From positions 1 to 58,413 of the forward strand of contig CAXOVY010000022.1 in assembly GCA_964213355.1 (NCBI GenBank): 58,413 nt of DNA, in the 5' to 3' direction. Below the pieces are notes generated by a model. It ran no database searches. It had not been told where the DNA came from and saw only the letters and a list, made by a program, of their open reading frames with translations. Source of the stretch: JBAXAM01 sp964213355 (GTDB lineage Bacteria > Pseudomonadota > Gammaproteobacteria > UBA9339). The position numbers were made by a program, and so were the translations under genes. This document shows, one piece after another, positions 16,447-25,562 of this stretch. Positions within the stretch are counted from its first letter, which is position 1; the number at the start of each line of letters is the position of its first letter.

Positions 16447-17427
16447 ATGTTCAATTTCTTGAAAAAAAATAACAAACTAATTTCTGACAATAAGCCAGAT
16501 AATAATAAATCATCTGTAATTGTCTCTAAGTTAGCTCATGGACTAAAACGGACGCGAGATGTTTTTGCTACCACAATGGCCGGAGTATTTTCTGGTAAAA
16601 AAGTAATCGATCGAATAATGCTGGAAGAGCTCGAAGAAAAATTATTGTTGGCTGATGTTGGTATTGAGGTCGCGCAGCAAATCATCAGGCAATTGAAGCG
16701 CGAGCTGGTGCTTGCGAAAAATATCGATGCAGAAGTTGTTCTGCGAACCATAAAAAACCAACTAGAAAATATTTTAATGTCTTGTAGCGAGCCGTTAGTG
16801 ATTCCAGAAAGCATAAAGCCTTTTGTGATTTTATTTGTGGGTGTCAATGGTTCAGGAAAAACGACAACGGTAGGCAAATTAGCCAAGAAATTGCAGCTGG
16901 CTGGTTATAAAATTATACTTGCTGCTGGTGATACGTATCGTGCTGCTGCAATCGAACAATTAAAAGTTTGGGGTGAGCGTAGTGATGTTACTGTTATTGC
17001 GCAAAAACAAGGCTCAGATAGTGCTGCTGTGTTGTACGATGCATTCCAAGCTGCCAAAAGTCGAGGTGTTAATGTTTTAATTGCTGATACTGCGGGGAGG
17101 TTGCATACTCAAAGCAATCTCATAGAAGAACTCAAAAAGATTAAACGAACCTTGCAAAAAATTGATCTGGCTGCACCGCATGAAGTTCTTTTAGTTTTAG
17201 ATGCAACTGTGGGTCAAAATGCTTTAAATCAAGCTAAGCAATTTCAGGAAGCAGTTGGGGTTTCAGGTATTTGTCTCACCAAACTAGACGGTACCGCTAA
17301 GGGCGGGATAATTTTTGCTATTGCGCAAAGTACCAAAATACCAATTCGCTTTATTGGGCTGGGTGAAAGTATTGATGATTTAAAGCCGTTTAACGCTAAA
17401 GAATTTGTAGATGCCCTATTTAGTTAA
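16447..17427 (+). CDS. ftsY: Signal recognition particle receptor FtsY
   Basis: SRP receptor GTPase that docks ribosome-nascent chain complexes at the SecYEG translocon. 326 residues: the long acidic A domain found in E. coli FtsY is reduced to about 35 residues. The N domain (~40-115) precedes the G domain with GVNGSGKTTTVGKLAKKL, DTYRAAAIEQL, DTAGRL and TKLDGTAKGG. The C-terminus GLGESIDDLKPF is canonical. ftsX follows almost directly; ftsE, normally between them, is not there. Confidence 0.97.
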   Translation: MFNFLKKNNKLISDNKPDNNKSSVIVSKLAHGLKRTRDVFATTMAGVFSGKKVIDRIMLEELEEKLLLADVGIEVAQQIIRQLKRELVLAKNIDAEVVLRTIKNQLENILMSCSEPLVIPESIKPFVILFVGVNGSGKTTTVGKLAKKLQLAGYKIILAAGDTYRAAAIEQLKVWGERSDVTVIAQKQGSDSAAVLYDAFQAAKSRGVNVLIADTAGRLHTQSNLIEELKKIKRTLQKIDLAAPHEVLLVLDATVGQNALNQAKQFQEAVGVSGICLTKLDGTAKGGIIFAIAQSTKIPIRFIGLGESIDDLKPFNAKEFVDALFS

Positions 17428-17440
17428 CAAAAGAAAACTT

Positions 17441-18313
17441 ATGCCATATCGCATTCACATTCATAAAAAAACCACAGCACCATTACACCATGTGTCTGCT
17501 ATGATAGAAGGTTTTAGTCAGATTTTGCGTATGCCGCTTATAAATTTTTTTATTATTTTTGTTATTACATTTGCCTTGTTTTTACCGGCGGGTTTTTATG
17601 TTGGGTGGAAAAATGCAAGTGCTTTGAATAATGTTTGGAGTCAAGCGGCAGAAATTTCTGTGTGTCTTAAAAAGAATATAAGTCCAAAGGCAGCAACTAA
17701 CATAGCGCAGCAGTTAAAATTAAATGACGCTATTATGGATCTTAAATTAATTTCGCCAGATGAGGGTATGAAAGATTTTGTCAAATACCCTGGCTTTGGT
17801 GAGTTTTTGTTAGGGATTAAAGAAAACCCATTGCCCTATGTTATTGTTATTTATCCAAAGGTAAGTGAGTTGACGGAAGATCAAATTCTTGCATTGGTTG
17901 ATGGTTTAAAAAATCTTCCCGAAGTCGAAGCCACCAAAATAGATATGGATTGGGTTGTGCGTAGTTATCGACTGTTAAATTTGTTTACGCAGTTATCATC
18001 GATTTTGACCATATTACTGGGTATTGGCGCATTGGTGGTTGTTTGTTTTACCGCTTACGTTACACCACAAATTGTTACGAACAAAATCAACATATCCAAG
18101 CGCGTATTGCAATACCAGTGCTTTTGGCATAGTTTGATCGGTGGTCTGTTAGCTGTAGCATTAATCAATTTTATTTTAATGCGGTTGCATAATTTTGGTT
18201 TTGTTTTGCAAGGATTAGAAGGAAACCACAGTATAATGCTTATTTTGATGGGGGTTTTTTTAGGTGTTATCAGCTCTAAATTTTCTATAAGGCACCTGTT
18301 CCCGAGCAATTAA
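17441..18313 (+). CDS. ftsX: Cell division protein FtsX
   Basis: Membrane subunit of the FtsEX ABC-type complex, which controls septal peptidoglycan hydrolases. 290 residues from the ATG at 17441 (MPYRIHIHKK). An alternative start at 17411 would overlap ftsY by 17 bp. Four membrane helices are seen: ~34-55, ~190-212, ~235-255 and ~265-282. The extracellular domain is located between the first two. The ATPase partner ftsE is absent from its conserved slot between ftsY and ftsX. The sigma factor gene rpoH that often follows is also missing. Confidence 0.9.
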   Translation: MPYRIHIHKKTTAPLHHVSAMIEGFSQILRMPLINFFIIFVITFALFLPAGFYVGWKNASALNNVWSQAAEISVCLKKNISPKAATNIAQQLKLNDAIMDLKLISPDEGMKDFVKYPGFGEFLLGIKENPLPYVIVIYPKVSELTEDQILALVDGLKNLPEVEATKIDMDWVVRSYRLLNLFTQLSSILTILLGIGALVVVCFTAYVTPQIVTNKINISKRVLQYQCFWHSLIGGLLAVALINFILMRLHNFGFVLQGLEGNHSIMLILMGVFLGVISSKFSIRHLFPSN

Positions 18314-18339
18314 TTACTTAAAAACTTATTGAATACATA

Positions 18340-21180
18340 ATGGCTAATATCCAAATTCGTGGTGCACGCACGCATAATCTAAAGAACATTGATCTTGATT
18401 TGCCGCGTGATAAATTTGTTGTAATTACCGGTCTTTCTGGTTCAGGAAAATCATCGCTTGCCTTTGATACCTTGTACGCTGAAGGTCAACGCCGTTATGT
18501 TGAATCTTTGTCGACATATGCGCGGCAATTTTTGGCGATTATGGAAAAACCTGATGTTGACTTAATTGAAGGTTTGTCTCCCGCAATTTCCATCGAGCAA
18601 AAATCAACTTCGCATAATCCGCGTTCAACTGTTGGTACGGTTACGGAAATTTATGATTATCTGCGGTTGCTTTATGCGCGCGCGGGACAACCACATTGTC
18701 CCGAGCATAATACTCTTCTAGAGGCGCAAACTGTTAGCCAAATGGTAGATAGTGTTTTGGCTCTGCCGGAAGATACTAAAGTTATGCTGCTAGCGCCAAT
18801 TGTTACCGAGCGCAGGGGCGAATATGCAAAATTGTTCGAGGATTTGCAGGCACAGGGTTTTATTCGTGCTCGGGTTGATGGAGAAATTATCGAGCTTGAT
18901 CAGGCGCCAGCTTTGGGTTTGCACAAAGCGCATACGATAGAAGTTATAATTGATCGTATCAAAGTAAAGGCAGAAATGCGGCAGCGGTTGGCAGAGTCTT
19001 TTGAGACAGCACTGCGCTTAGCTGGTGGTCTAGCTCGGATTGTTTGTAACAGTGAAAAAGTATGCGAAGAAAAAGTTTTTTCGGCAAAATTTGCTTGTCC
19101 AATTTGTGGCTATAGTTTAACTGAACTTGAGCCGCGTATGTTTTCATTTAATAACCCAATGGGTGCTTGTCCGAGTTGTGATGGTCTTGGTACTAAACAA
19201 TCTTTTGATCCAGAAAAAATTGTTATTGATCCTAATTTGAGTTTATCGCAGGGTGCTATTCGTGGCTGGGATAGTAGAACACCTTATTATTTTTCTATGT
19301 TAGCTTCATTGGCTAAGCACTATCATTTTGACATTGAAATGTCCTTTAATGCTCTGCCGCAAAAAATTCGAAAAGTAATTCTTTATGGTAGTGGTGATGA
19401 TGAGATTGTTTTTAATTATGTTCTCGGTAATTTTCGTCGCACGCGTAAGGAGCATGTTTTTGAGGGCATAATTCCCAATATGGAGCGTCGTTATCGCGAT
19501 ACGGAATCGTTGGCTGTGCGTGAAGACTTGGCGAAATATTTAAGTCTAACCAAGTGCGCTGACTGTGATGGTACCCGTTTAATAAAATCCGCGCGTCATG
19601 TGTTTATTGCCGATAAAAATCTTCCGGCAATTACCGCCTTACCAATTGACCAGGCGCTGGCCTTTTTTTCAACCCTAAAATTGCCGGGAATAAAGGGAAA
19701 AATTGCAACAAAGATTTTAAAAGAAGTGCAAGATCGGTTGCAATTTTTGTTGAATGTTGGTCTTGAGTATTTAAGCTTAAATCGTAGTGCTGAAACCTTG
19801 TCAGGTGGTGAGGCGCAAAGAATTAGATTGGCAAGTCAATTAGGATCGGGACTAGTTGGTGTGATGTATATTTTAGATGAGCCAACTATCGGATTGCATC
19901 AGCGTGACAATCAACGCCTGTTAAAAACCCTTACTAATTTACGTGATTTGGGCAATACAGTAATCGCAGTTGAGCATGATGTCGAAACTATTTTAACAGC
20001 AGATTATGTGATTGATATTGGTCCAGGGGCGGGTATTCATGGTGGCGAAGTTGTTTTTCAAGGTTCTCCTGAAAAATTATTGTGTGATAAAAGCTCGTTA
20101 ACTGGAAAATATTTAGCTGGCATTTTAAAAATTGATGTGCCAAAGAAACGCATTCCTTATAATTCAAAACGTATTTTACAAATTTATGGCGCAGTGCAAA
20201 ATAATCTGAAAAAGATTGATGTAAATATTCCTCTGGGTTTGTTAACTTGTGTTACTGGGGTTTCTGGTTCGGGAAAATCAAGTTTGATTAATGATATTTT
20301 ATATTCGGTTGCGGCGAAGAGGCTTAATAAAGCAGCTATTCCTAATCCAACAACGTACCGCGAAATTTTGGGTTTAGAAAACTTAGATAAAATTGTAGCG
20401 ATTGATCAAAACCCAATTGGGCGTACTCCCAGATCTAATCCCGCAACTTACACCGGTTTATTTACCGATATTCGTGACTTGTTTGCAGAGACGCAAGAGG
20501 CTCGCAGTCGTGGTTATAAACTTGGTAGATTTAGTTTTAATGTTTCTGGTGGTAGATGCGAAGCGTGTCAGGGTGATGGGTTGATTAAAGTTGCCATGCA
20601 TTTTTTGCCGGATATTTATGTAACTTGTGATGCCTGTAATGGCAAAAGATATAATCGCGAAACCTTAGAAGTAGAATATAAAGGTAAAAATATTGCTCAA
20701 GTTTTAGAAATGACAGTTGAAGCAGCTGGTATTTTTTTTGCTGCGATTCCCGCTATTAAGCATAAATTAGATACGTTAACAGAGGTTGGGTTGTCTTATA
20801 TTCATTTAGGACAAAGCGCAACTACATTGTCTGGTGGTGAAGCACAACGTATAAAGCTTGCGCGTGAATTATCACGCCGTGATACTGGAAGTACTTTGTA
20901 TATTTTGGATGAACCAACAACCGGCTTGCACCTACACGATGTTAAGCAGCTCCTCAGTGTTTTGTATAAATTGCGTGATCGTGGCAACACCATCGTTGTG
21001 ATCGAACATAATTTAGATGTAATTAAAACAGCAGATTGGATTATCGATCTTGGGCCAGAGGGCGGCTTTCGCGGCGGACAAGTGCTAGTGACTGGTACGC
21101 CAGAGCAAGTTGCTAAAAAGAAAAACTCTTATACAGGGCAGTTTTTAGCTCATACATTAAAAATAATACCGAATTCCTAA
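18340..21180 (+). CDS. uvrA: Excinuclease ABC subunit A
   Basis: Damage-sensing ATPase of nucleotide excision repair. 946 residues, the normal length. It has two ABC modules: Walker A GLSGSGKSSLAFDT near the start and GVSGSGKSSLINDI in the second half, each with an LSGGEAQRI signature. The zinc modules CPICGY...CPSCDG and CEACQG...CDACNG are present. The UvrB-binding and insertion regions appear complete. Confidence 0.98.
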   Translation: MANIQIRGARTHNLKNIDLDLPRDKFVVITGLSGSGKSSLAFDTLYAEGQRRYVESLSTYARQFLAIMEKPDVDLIEGLSPAISIEQKSTSHNPRSTVGTVTEIYDYLRLLYARAGQPHCPEHNTLLEAQTVSQMVDSVLALPEDTKVMLLAPIVTERRGEYAKLFEDLQAQGFIRARVDGEIIELDQAPALGLHKAHTIEVIIDRIKVKAEMRQRLAESFETALRLAGGLARIVCNSEKVCEEKVFSAKFACPICGYSLTELEPRMFSFNNPMGACPSCDGLGTKQSFDPEKIVIDPNLSLSQGAIRGWDSRTPYYFSMLASLAKHYHFDIEMSFNALPQKIRKVILYGSGDDEIVFNYVLGNFRRTRKEHVFEGIIPNMERRYRDTESLAVREDLAKYLSLTKCADCDGTRLIKSARHVFIADKNLPAITALPIDQALAFFSTLKLPGIKGKIATKILKEVQDRLQFLLNVGLEYLSLNRSAETLSGGEAQRIRLASQLGSGLVGVMYILDEPTIGLHQRDNQRLLKTLTNLRDLGNTVIAVEHDVETILTADYVIDIGPGAGIHGGEVVFQGSPEKLLCDKSSLTGKYLAGILKIDVPKKRIPYNSKRILQIYGAVQNNLKKIDVNIPLGLLTCVTGVSGSGKSSLINDILYSVAAKRLNKAAIPNPTTYREILGLENLDKIVAIDQNPIGRTPRSNPATYTGLFTDIRDLFAETQEARSRGYKLGRFSFNVSGGRCEACQGDGLIKVAMHFLPDIYVTCDACNGKRYNRETLEVEYKGKNIAQVLEMTVEAAGIFFAAIPAIKHKLDTLTEVGLSYIHLGQSATTLSGGEAQRIKLARELSRRDTGSTLYILDEPTTGLHLHDVKQLLSVLYKLRDRGNTIVVIEHNLDVIKTADWIIDLGPEGGFRGGQVLVTGTPEQVAKKKNSYTGQFLAHTLKIIPNS

Positions 21181-21780
21181 TCCAACGTTGGTTGAGCCAG
21201 CATTGACATTTTTAGGAAAAGCTCCCCAGGCTGTGCAGGTATGATGCATACGAAAAATCAGTTGTAGTTGCGGAGTCGATGGCAAGGCAAAAGTTGCCTC
21301 AAGCATCAAGTAATTTAGGAGTTTACCAAAGTTGTTTGCGGGTTGATTGTTTTCTCGGTTGGCAAAAGGGGGATGTGAATCATAGGATATACCATCACCA
21401 ATTGCCAAAGAATTGCTGAGATAACGTTCCCAAGGGAATTTAGTCCAGCGCCAAATTAGATACAAGTTTCCTTCTTTAACATTATCATGATGAGCATAAT
21501 CATGGCGATATGCCAAGTTTCCTGCGATTTGTACTGTATCAAACAATGGTCTAAAAAAACGTCGGATTAAATTGCTTTGATCAAGAGTATAGGCTACTTC
21601 CGCTGCATAAATGGTTTCACCAAAACCACTATATTTACCAGATAGTACTTGGCCAAAAGTTTGTTTTGCCGTGCCACCGCGATAAAACATAACGGACCAT
21701 GGGCCTAAATCACCACTTGCATTTGCAGCAAAAGTGAGGGCGCTACTGAACAGGATTATGAGTAGTAAGAGTAATTTCAT
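21157..21780 (-). CDS. Probable outer-membrane beta-barrel protein
   Basis: About 207 residues from the ATG at 21780, where a good signal peptide begins (MKLLLLLIILFSSALTFAAN). Longer open frames reach upstream to 21924 but would overlap the divergent FUSC gene. The mature part alternates polar and aromatic residues in barrel-like strands and ends in GIRYYF, a classical terminal Phe signal for the BAM complex. The segment MHHTCTAWGAF near the end sits where PagL-type lipid A deacylases have their catalytic His-Ser. The serine is not clearly present, so I leave the function open. It overlaps the 3' end of uvrA by 24 bp. Confidence 0.7.
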   Translation of the reverse strand: MKLLLLLIILFSSALTFAANASGDLGPWSVMFYRGGTAKQTFGQVLSGKYSGFGETIYAAEVAYTLDQSNLIRRFFRPLFDTVQIAGNLAYRHDYAHHDNVKEGNLYLIWRWTKFPWERYLSNSLAIGDGISYDSHPPFANRENNQPANNFGKLLNYLMLEATFALPSTPQLQLIFRMHHTCTAWGAFPKNVNAGSTNVGLGIRYYF

Positions 21781-21864
21781 TATTGAATTGAGATTTATAA
21801 TTTTTTTCATTAACATATGCGAAACGTCAAATATATAAAGGTTAACCACTCTAGCTAAGCGCAT

Positions 21865-22959
21865 ATGAAAATCAAGGAATATTTTGCGACAAAGTTGCAT
21901 TGGAATTATTATCGAATTATTCATAGCATAAAAACCACAATTGGCTGCTTAATTGGTGTTGCTATTGAAAAATATTACAACTTGCCGTCGGGGCAGTGGA
22001 TTCCAATTACAATTATGGTTGTAATGAGTGCACAAACCCATTTTGGTGGTGCCTTACGCAAGGCTTACATGCGGCTTTTAGGAACTGTCAGCGGTATTGC
22101 AGTAACAGTTACAATGCTGTGGTTTTTTGGTAATAATTTAGCAGTGATTTTTGGTACGGTATTTATTGTATGTATGATTTTTACCTATGTTGCAAGCAGC
22201 AATGGTGATATTAGTTACGCAGGAACTCTTGGTGGGGTTACAGTGCTGCTTACACTAACGGGGCAACAAGTTGGTGTGGAAATTGCAATGCAGCGGGGGT
22301 TCTATATTATTGTCGGTATTATTATTGCGTTGTTAGTTTCAAGACTTGTTTTTCCCATTCATGCGCGCGATCGTTTCCGCTATCATGTTGTTGCCACTTT
22401 ACGTAATCTACAAAAGCTTTATCGCGAAACAGTACAGATAAGTGTTCAACCTAGCAAAAAAGGGGTTGATACGGAGTTAGAAGACATTGTGGCCACTGAT
22501 ATTTCTTTTGATCAACCACGTTTGATTAGTGAGGCAGTTGCAGGTAGTCTAATCTTTGCATCTAACAAAATATTTTTTACCGAAATTGTTAACAGTGAGC
22601 ACCAATTGAACCGTCTGATTAATCTAATATATCTTAGTCTATGCGAATTCGAGTCGTTAACGGACATTAAAGAGCATTTGGCAGCTACTTATGATTTACA
22701 TAGAGTAATTGATGATAGTTTAAGCCATTTAGCTGATTGTTTTGAAAATATAAAACAGCCACAAACCATGATTGGTTTGGACAGCGCAATCAACAAAATT
22801 TCACAATTTGTTGAAAAAATGCCAAAAAACGATAAAACTTGCAAAATAATTACTGAATATTCATTTATATTTTTTGTGGAACAAATTTTAAAAGAATTAC
22901 AAAATTTGAAACAATTAATTACAAAAGTAAATAGCAAAAGTGGTAACAGTATGGTATAA
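21865..22959 (+). CDS. FUSC-family membrane transporter
   Basis: 364-residue inner-membrane protein of the fusaric-acid-resistance/aromatic acid exporter type. About six membrane helices occupy residues ~20-170. The hallmark segment PSGQWIPITIMVVMSAQTHFGGALRKA is followed by RLLGTVSGIAVTV. A cytoplasmic helical C-terminal half follows. The substrate cannot be told from sequence. It is divergent from the barrel gene, with starts 84 bp apart, and ends before the skp-like gene. Confidence 0.85.
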   Translation: MKIKEYFATKLHWNYYRIIHSIKTTIGCLIGVAIEKYYNLPSGQWIPITIMVVMSAQTHFGGALRKAYMRLLGTVSGIAVTVTMLWFFGNNLAVIFGTVFIVCMIFTYVASSNGDISYAGTLGGVTVLLTLTGQQVGVEIAMQRGFYIIVGIIIALLVSRLVFPIHARDRFRYHVVATLRNLQKLYRETVQISVQPSKKGVDTELEDIVATDISFDQPRLISEAVAGSLIFASNKIFFTEIVNSEHQLNRLINLIYLSLCEFESLTDIKEHLAATYDLHRVIDDSLSHLADCFENIKQPQTMIGLDSAINKISQFVEKMPKNDKTCKIITEYSFIFFVEQILKELQNLKQLITKVNSKSGNSMV

Positions 22960-22998
22960 ATCGAATACGATCATTAAGAATTTTTAGGAGAAAATAAA

Positions 22999-23499
22999 AT
23001 GAAGAAGTTTTTGATTACTATGTCAGTAGTAGCTCTGTTTGCATTTGGGACGCAGGCTTTTGCTGATATGAAAATTGGCGTGCTAGATTTGAATAAAGTT
23101 ATGATGGATTCACCCCAATTAGAAATTGCTAAAAAGGCATTGAAAGGGAAATTTGATGTGCGTGAGAAAGAGATGTTGGCCGCACAAAAAGCCTTTCAAG
23201 TCGATATTGAAGCTTTCAACAAAAATAGTCCTACTATGAAAGCTAATGATCAAAAAGCGGCACAACAAAAGATTATTAGTCAACAGAAGGATTTGCAAGA
23301 GAAGCAAACTAAGTTTCAAAAAGATCTAAGTGATGAGCAGAATAGTGCAATGAAGGATATTGTGAAGAAGATCGAAGGTATTGTTAATAACATAGCGGTT
23401 AGCAAAAAGTTTGATTTAATTGTCGCCAAAGCGGCCACAGCTTACAACAAGCCTGAGCTTGAAATTACCGATGAAGTAGTCAAACAAATGAAGAAATAG
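22999..23499 (+). CDS. skp: Periplasmic OmpH/Skp-like chaperone
   Basis: 166-residue secreted helical protein with signal peptide (residues 1-22, FGTQAFA-DM) and the Skp opening KIGVLDLNKVMMDSPQLEIAKKAL. A long Lys/Gln-rich coiled-coil arm follows (~40-120), then the return strand KFDLIVAKAATAYNKPELEITDEVVKQM. Skp holds unfolded outer-membrane proteins during transit. The usual bamA-lpxD neighbourhood is absent. A clear Shine-Dalgarno (AGGAG) precedes the ATG and a strong terminator follows. Confidence 0.85.
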   Translation: MKKFLITMSVVALFAFGTQAFADMKIGVLDLNKVMMDSPQLEIAKKALKGKFDVREKEMLAAQKAFQVDIEAFNKNSPTMKANDQKAAQQKIISQQKDLQEKQTKFQKDLSDEQNSAMKDIVKKIEGIVNNIAVSKKFDLIVAKAATAYNKPELEITDEVVKQMKK

Positions 23500-23516
23500 T
23501 TTAATATGAGTTTGAC

Positions 23517-23549
23517 AAAAGGGCGCTAAATTGATGGCGCCCTTTTTTT
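23517..23549 (+). terminator. Rho-independent terminator after the skp-like gene
   Basis: Stem GGGCGC (23521-23526) pairs with GCGCCC (23537-23542) and is extended by flanking A-T pairs, with a 10-base loop and a run of seven Ts. Confidence 0.9.
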
Positions 23550-23590
23550 GAAGCTGTATACGCATCGCACCCAGGTTTTCAGGGTATATA

Positions 23591-24319
23591 ATGACCATGC
23601 CTCGTATATTTGTTGCTACTAAATTAGAATCCAAACAAGAAATTACATTAGATATCAGTGCATCTAATCATCTGTTGCAAGTTCTTAGATTAAAAGTTAA
23701 TGACTCTCTGATAGTTTTTAATGATGGCAAAGGAGAGTATGTAGCTATTATTACAGCTGTTGATAAACATCGCGCAGTTGTTTTGGTTGAAGAGTTTATC
23801 CAATGTAATCGTGAATCACCGCTGCAAATTCACCTTGGCCAGGGAATTTCTCGTGGTGAAAAAATGGACTTTACAGTGCAAAAAGCTGTTGAATTAGGTG
23901 TAAATACAATAACGCCATTATTTACCGAATATTGCAATGTTAAGCTAGAAGGTGAGCGGCTTACAAATCGTTTACGTCATTGGCAAGGGATAGCAATTAG
24001 CGCTGCCGAGCAGTCAGGGCGTTGTTCCATCGCAAAAGTTTTGCCAGCACAAACCTTAGAAGATTGGGCTCTGAAAGCAGCTGGTTTGTGCCTAATTCTC
24101 GACCCCAGCAGTGCTGCAAACAAGCTCAGCTCTATTAGAGCGCGCCCCAGTTTTGTAACCCTTTTGGTTGGTTCAGAGGGAGGCTTGAGTGATAAAGAAA
24201 TTCTTTTTGCTAAACAAAATAAGTTTCTACCTACCAGGCTGGGTTCGAGAATTTTACGCACCGAAACTGCAGCACTAGCTGCAATTAGTGTGTTACAGGC
24301 CCAATGGGGCGATTTTTAG
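23591..24319 (+). CDS. rsmE: 16S rRNA (uracil-1498-N3)-methyltransferase
   Basis: SPOUT-fold enzyme that methylates U1498 of 16S rRNA in the decoding centre. 242 residues with an N-terminal PUA-like domain (MTMPRIFVATKL, HLLQVLRLKVNDSL). The C-terminal knot domain shows KAVELGVNTITPLFTEYC, LVGSEGGLSDKE and the terminal LGSRILRTETAALAAISVLQ. ATG at 23591 or 23597; both have the same reading. It converges with tdk. Confidence 0.95.
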   Translation: MTMPRIFVATKLESKQEITLDISASNHLLQVLRLKVNDSLIVFNDGKGEYVAIITAVDKHRAVVLVEEFIQCNRESPLQIHLGQGISRGEKMDFTVQKAVELGVNTITPLFTEYCNVKLEGERLTNRLRHWQGIAISAAEQSGRCSIAKVLPAQTLEDWALKAAGLCLILDPSSAANKLSSIRARPSFVTLLVGSEGGLSDKEILFAKQNKFLPTRLGSRILRTETAALAAISVLQAQWGDF

Positions 24320-24343
24320 AGTCGACACTCTTATAGATTAGTT

Positions 24344-24916
24344 CTAAGATACTACTCCCTCGTGAAAATGGCGGCGACACACTGCTACATAACGTTCATT
24401 GCCACCGATTTCAACTTGTTCGCCCTCGCGCAAAACCCGTCCTTTTTCGTCTACGCGTAAGTTCATAGTTGCTTTACGACCGCAATGACAGATAGTTTTG
24501 AGCTCAATTAATTGATCAGCTAATGCTAAAAGATATTTGCTGCCCTCAAATGGTTCGCCCAGAAAATCAGTACGTAATCCATATGTGAGTACTGGTGTGT
24601 TGAAATCATTAGTTACTTGGGCAAGATGCTGCACATGCTTTTTTGTAAGGAACTGAGCTTCATCAACCAACACACACTTGATATTATTGTTTTTGTTTAA
24701 AGCTTGTTTGATAAGTTGGTAAAGATCCTCGTCCTTATTAATAGGTATTGCCTCTGCATGCAATCCAATGCGTGAGGCAACTTTATTAGCACCAACAATT
24801 GCGGGGATTAAAACCAGAGTATCCATGCCGCGTTCGTTATAATTATAACTGGATTGTAGCAGTGTTGTGCTTTTGCCAGCATTCATCGCCGAATAATAAA
24901 AATGTAATTTGGCCAA
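24344..24916 (-). CDS. tdk: Thymidine kinase (type II)
   Basis: Phosphorylates thymidine to dTMP in nucleotide salvage. 190 residues. P-loop SAMNAGKSTTLLQSSYN at the N-terminus, VDEAQFL Walker B near residue 95, the lasso region with CHCGRKATMN, and later CRRHF completing the zinc site. The ribosome site GGAG lies before the ATG. The enzyme fits an organism that can use host nucleosides. Confidence 0.96.
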   Translation of the reverse strand: MAKLHFYYSAMNAGKSTTLLQSSYNYNERGMDTLVLIPAIVGANKVASRIGLHAEAIPINKDEDLYQLIKQALNKNNNIKCVLVDEAQFLTKKHVQHLAQVTNDFNTPVLTYGLRTDFLGEPFEGSKYLLALADQLIELKTICHCGRKATMNLRVDEKGRVLREGEQVEIGGNERYVAVCRRHFHEGVVS

Positions 24917-25029
24917 GGGTCCTCTCCTTATTGGGTTGTGAAAACAGGTTCAAAGTAGCATAAGTTTGGCTTTAGTATTATAGTATGTCAAGGGTTCTTG
25001 TACCAATCAAGGGGTAAGGAGGAATCAAG

Positions 25030-25524
25030 ATGCTTAATAGCATATATAAATACTTTTTGTTAAGTGCTGTTCTGGGTTTTTTTACAGTAGCTATGGCAGC
25101 AAACTCAAACAATACGGAAGTAGCAGCAAGTACGAGTGCTGTAAGGTTGTTTTGTCCCCAAGTTGAAACTTTAATTAAACAGAAGGAGTTTTGGATCACT
25201 CAAGATAATAAATGGAAAAATTATACGCCATCGACTGCTACAAAAGTTACAAGTTTTCTCGGTGCTCAATGGTCTGGTATAAAAATTGGAAAGATAATTT
25301 GTTTATATCAAACGAATGAAGCTGTAGGATTTCCATTGGCAGTAGAGCAGATGAGTAGTCAGGCGATACTCGAACCCAGTGGAGGTGGTTGGAGCGCTTT
25401 AACGGGCAATCATAGGTTCTGTAAATCAGCTAGTATTGCTGATTGTTATTTTTCGCCAGAACCCCAAAGAGATACCTCTAACATCTATAAGGATATTGAA
25501 TATAATCCTAAAGCAGGATTATAA
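25030..25524 (+). CDS. EirA-like secreted protein (T4SS-associated)
   Basis: 164 residues with a signal peptide (cleavage near AMA-AN, residue 24). The mature part has a CPQVETLI opening and the core FLGAQWSGIKIGKIICLYQ. It also has an FPLAVEQ strand, GGGWSALTG and a late C.....DCYF cysteine pair. From memory this is the pattern of EirA, a periplasmic protein needed for intracellular replication of Coxiella burnetii and conserved in Legionella with the Dot/Icm secretion system. I could not run a search. It lies directly upstream of hemX without known functional link. If correct, it implies that this bacterium has a Dot/Icm system. Confidence 0.62.
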   Translation: MLNSIYKYFLLSAVLGFFTVAMAANSNNTEVAASTSAVRLFCPQVETLIKQKEFWITQDNKWKNYTPSTATKVTSFLGAQWSGIKIGKIICLYQTNEAVGFPLAVEQMSSQAILEPSGGGWSALTGNHRFCKSASIADCYFSPEPQRDTSNIYKDIEYNPKAGL

Positions 25525-25562
25525 AATTATCCTTATGCGGCAGGATATGCAAAAGGAAAAAT

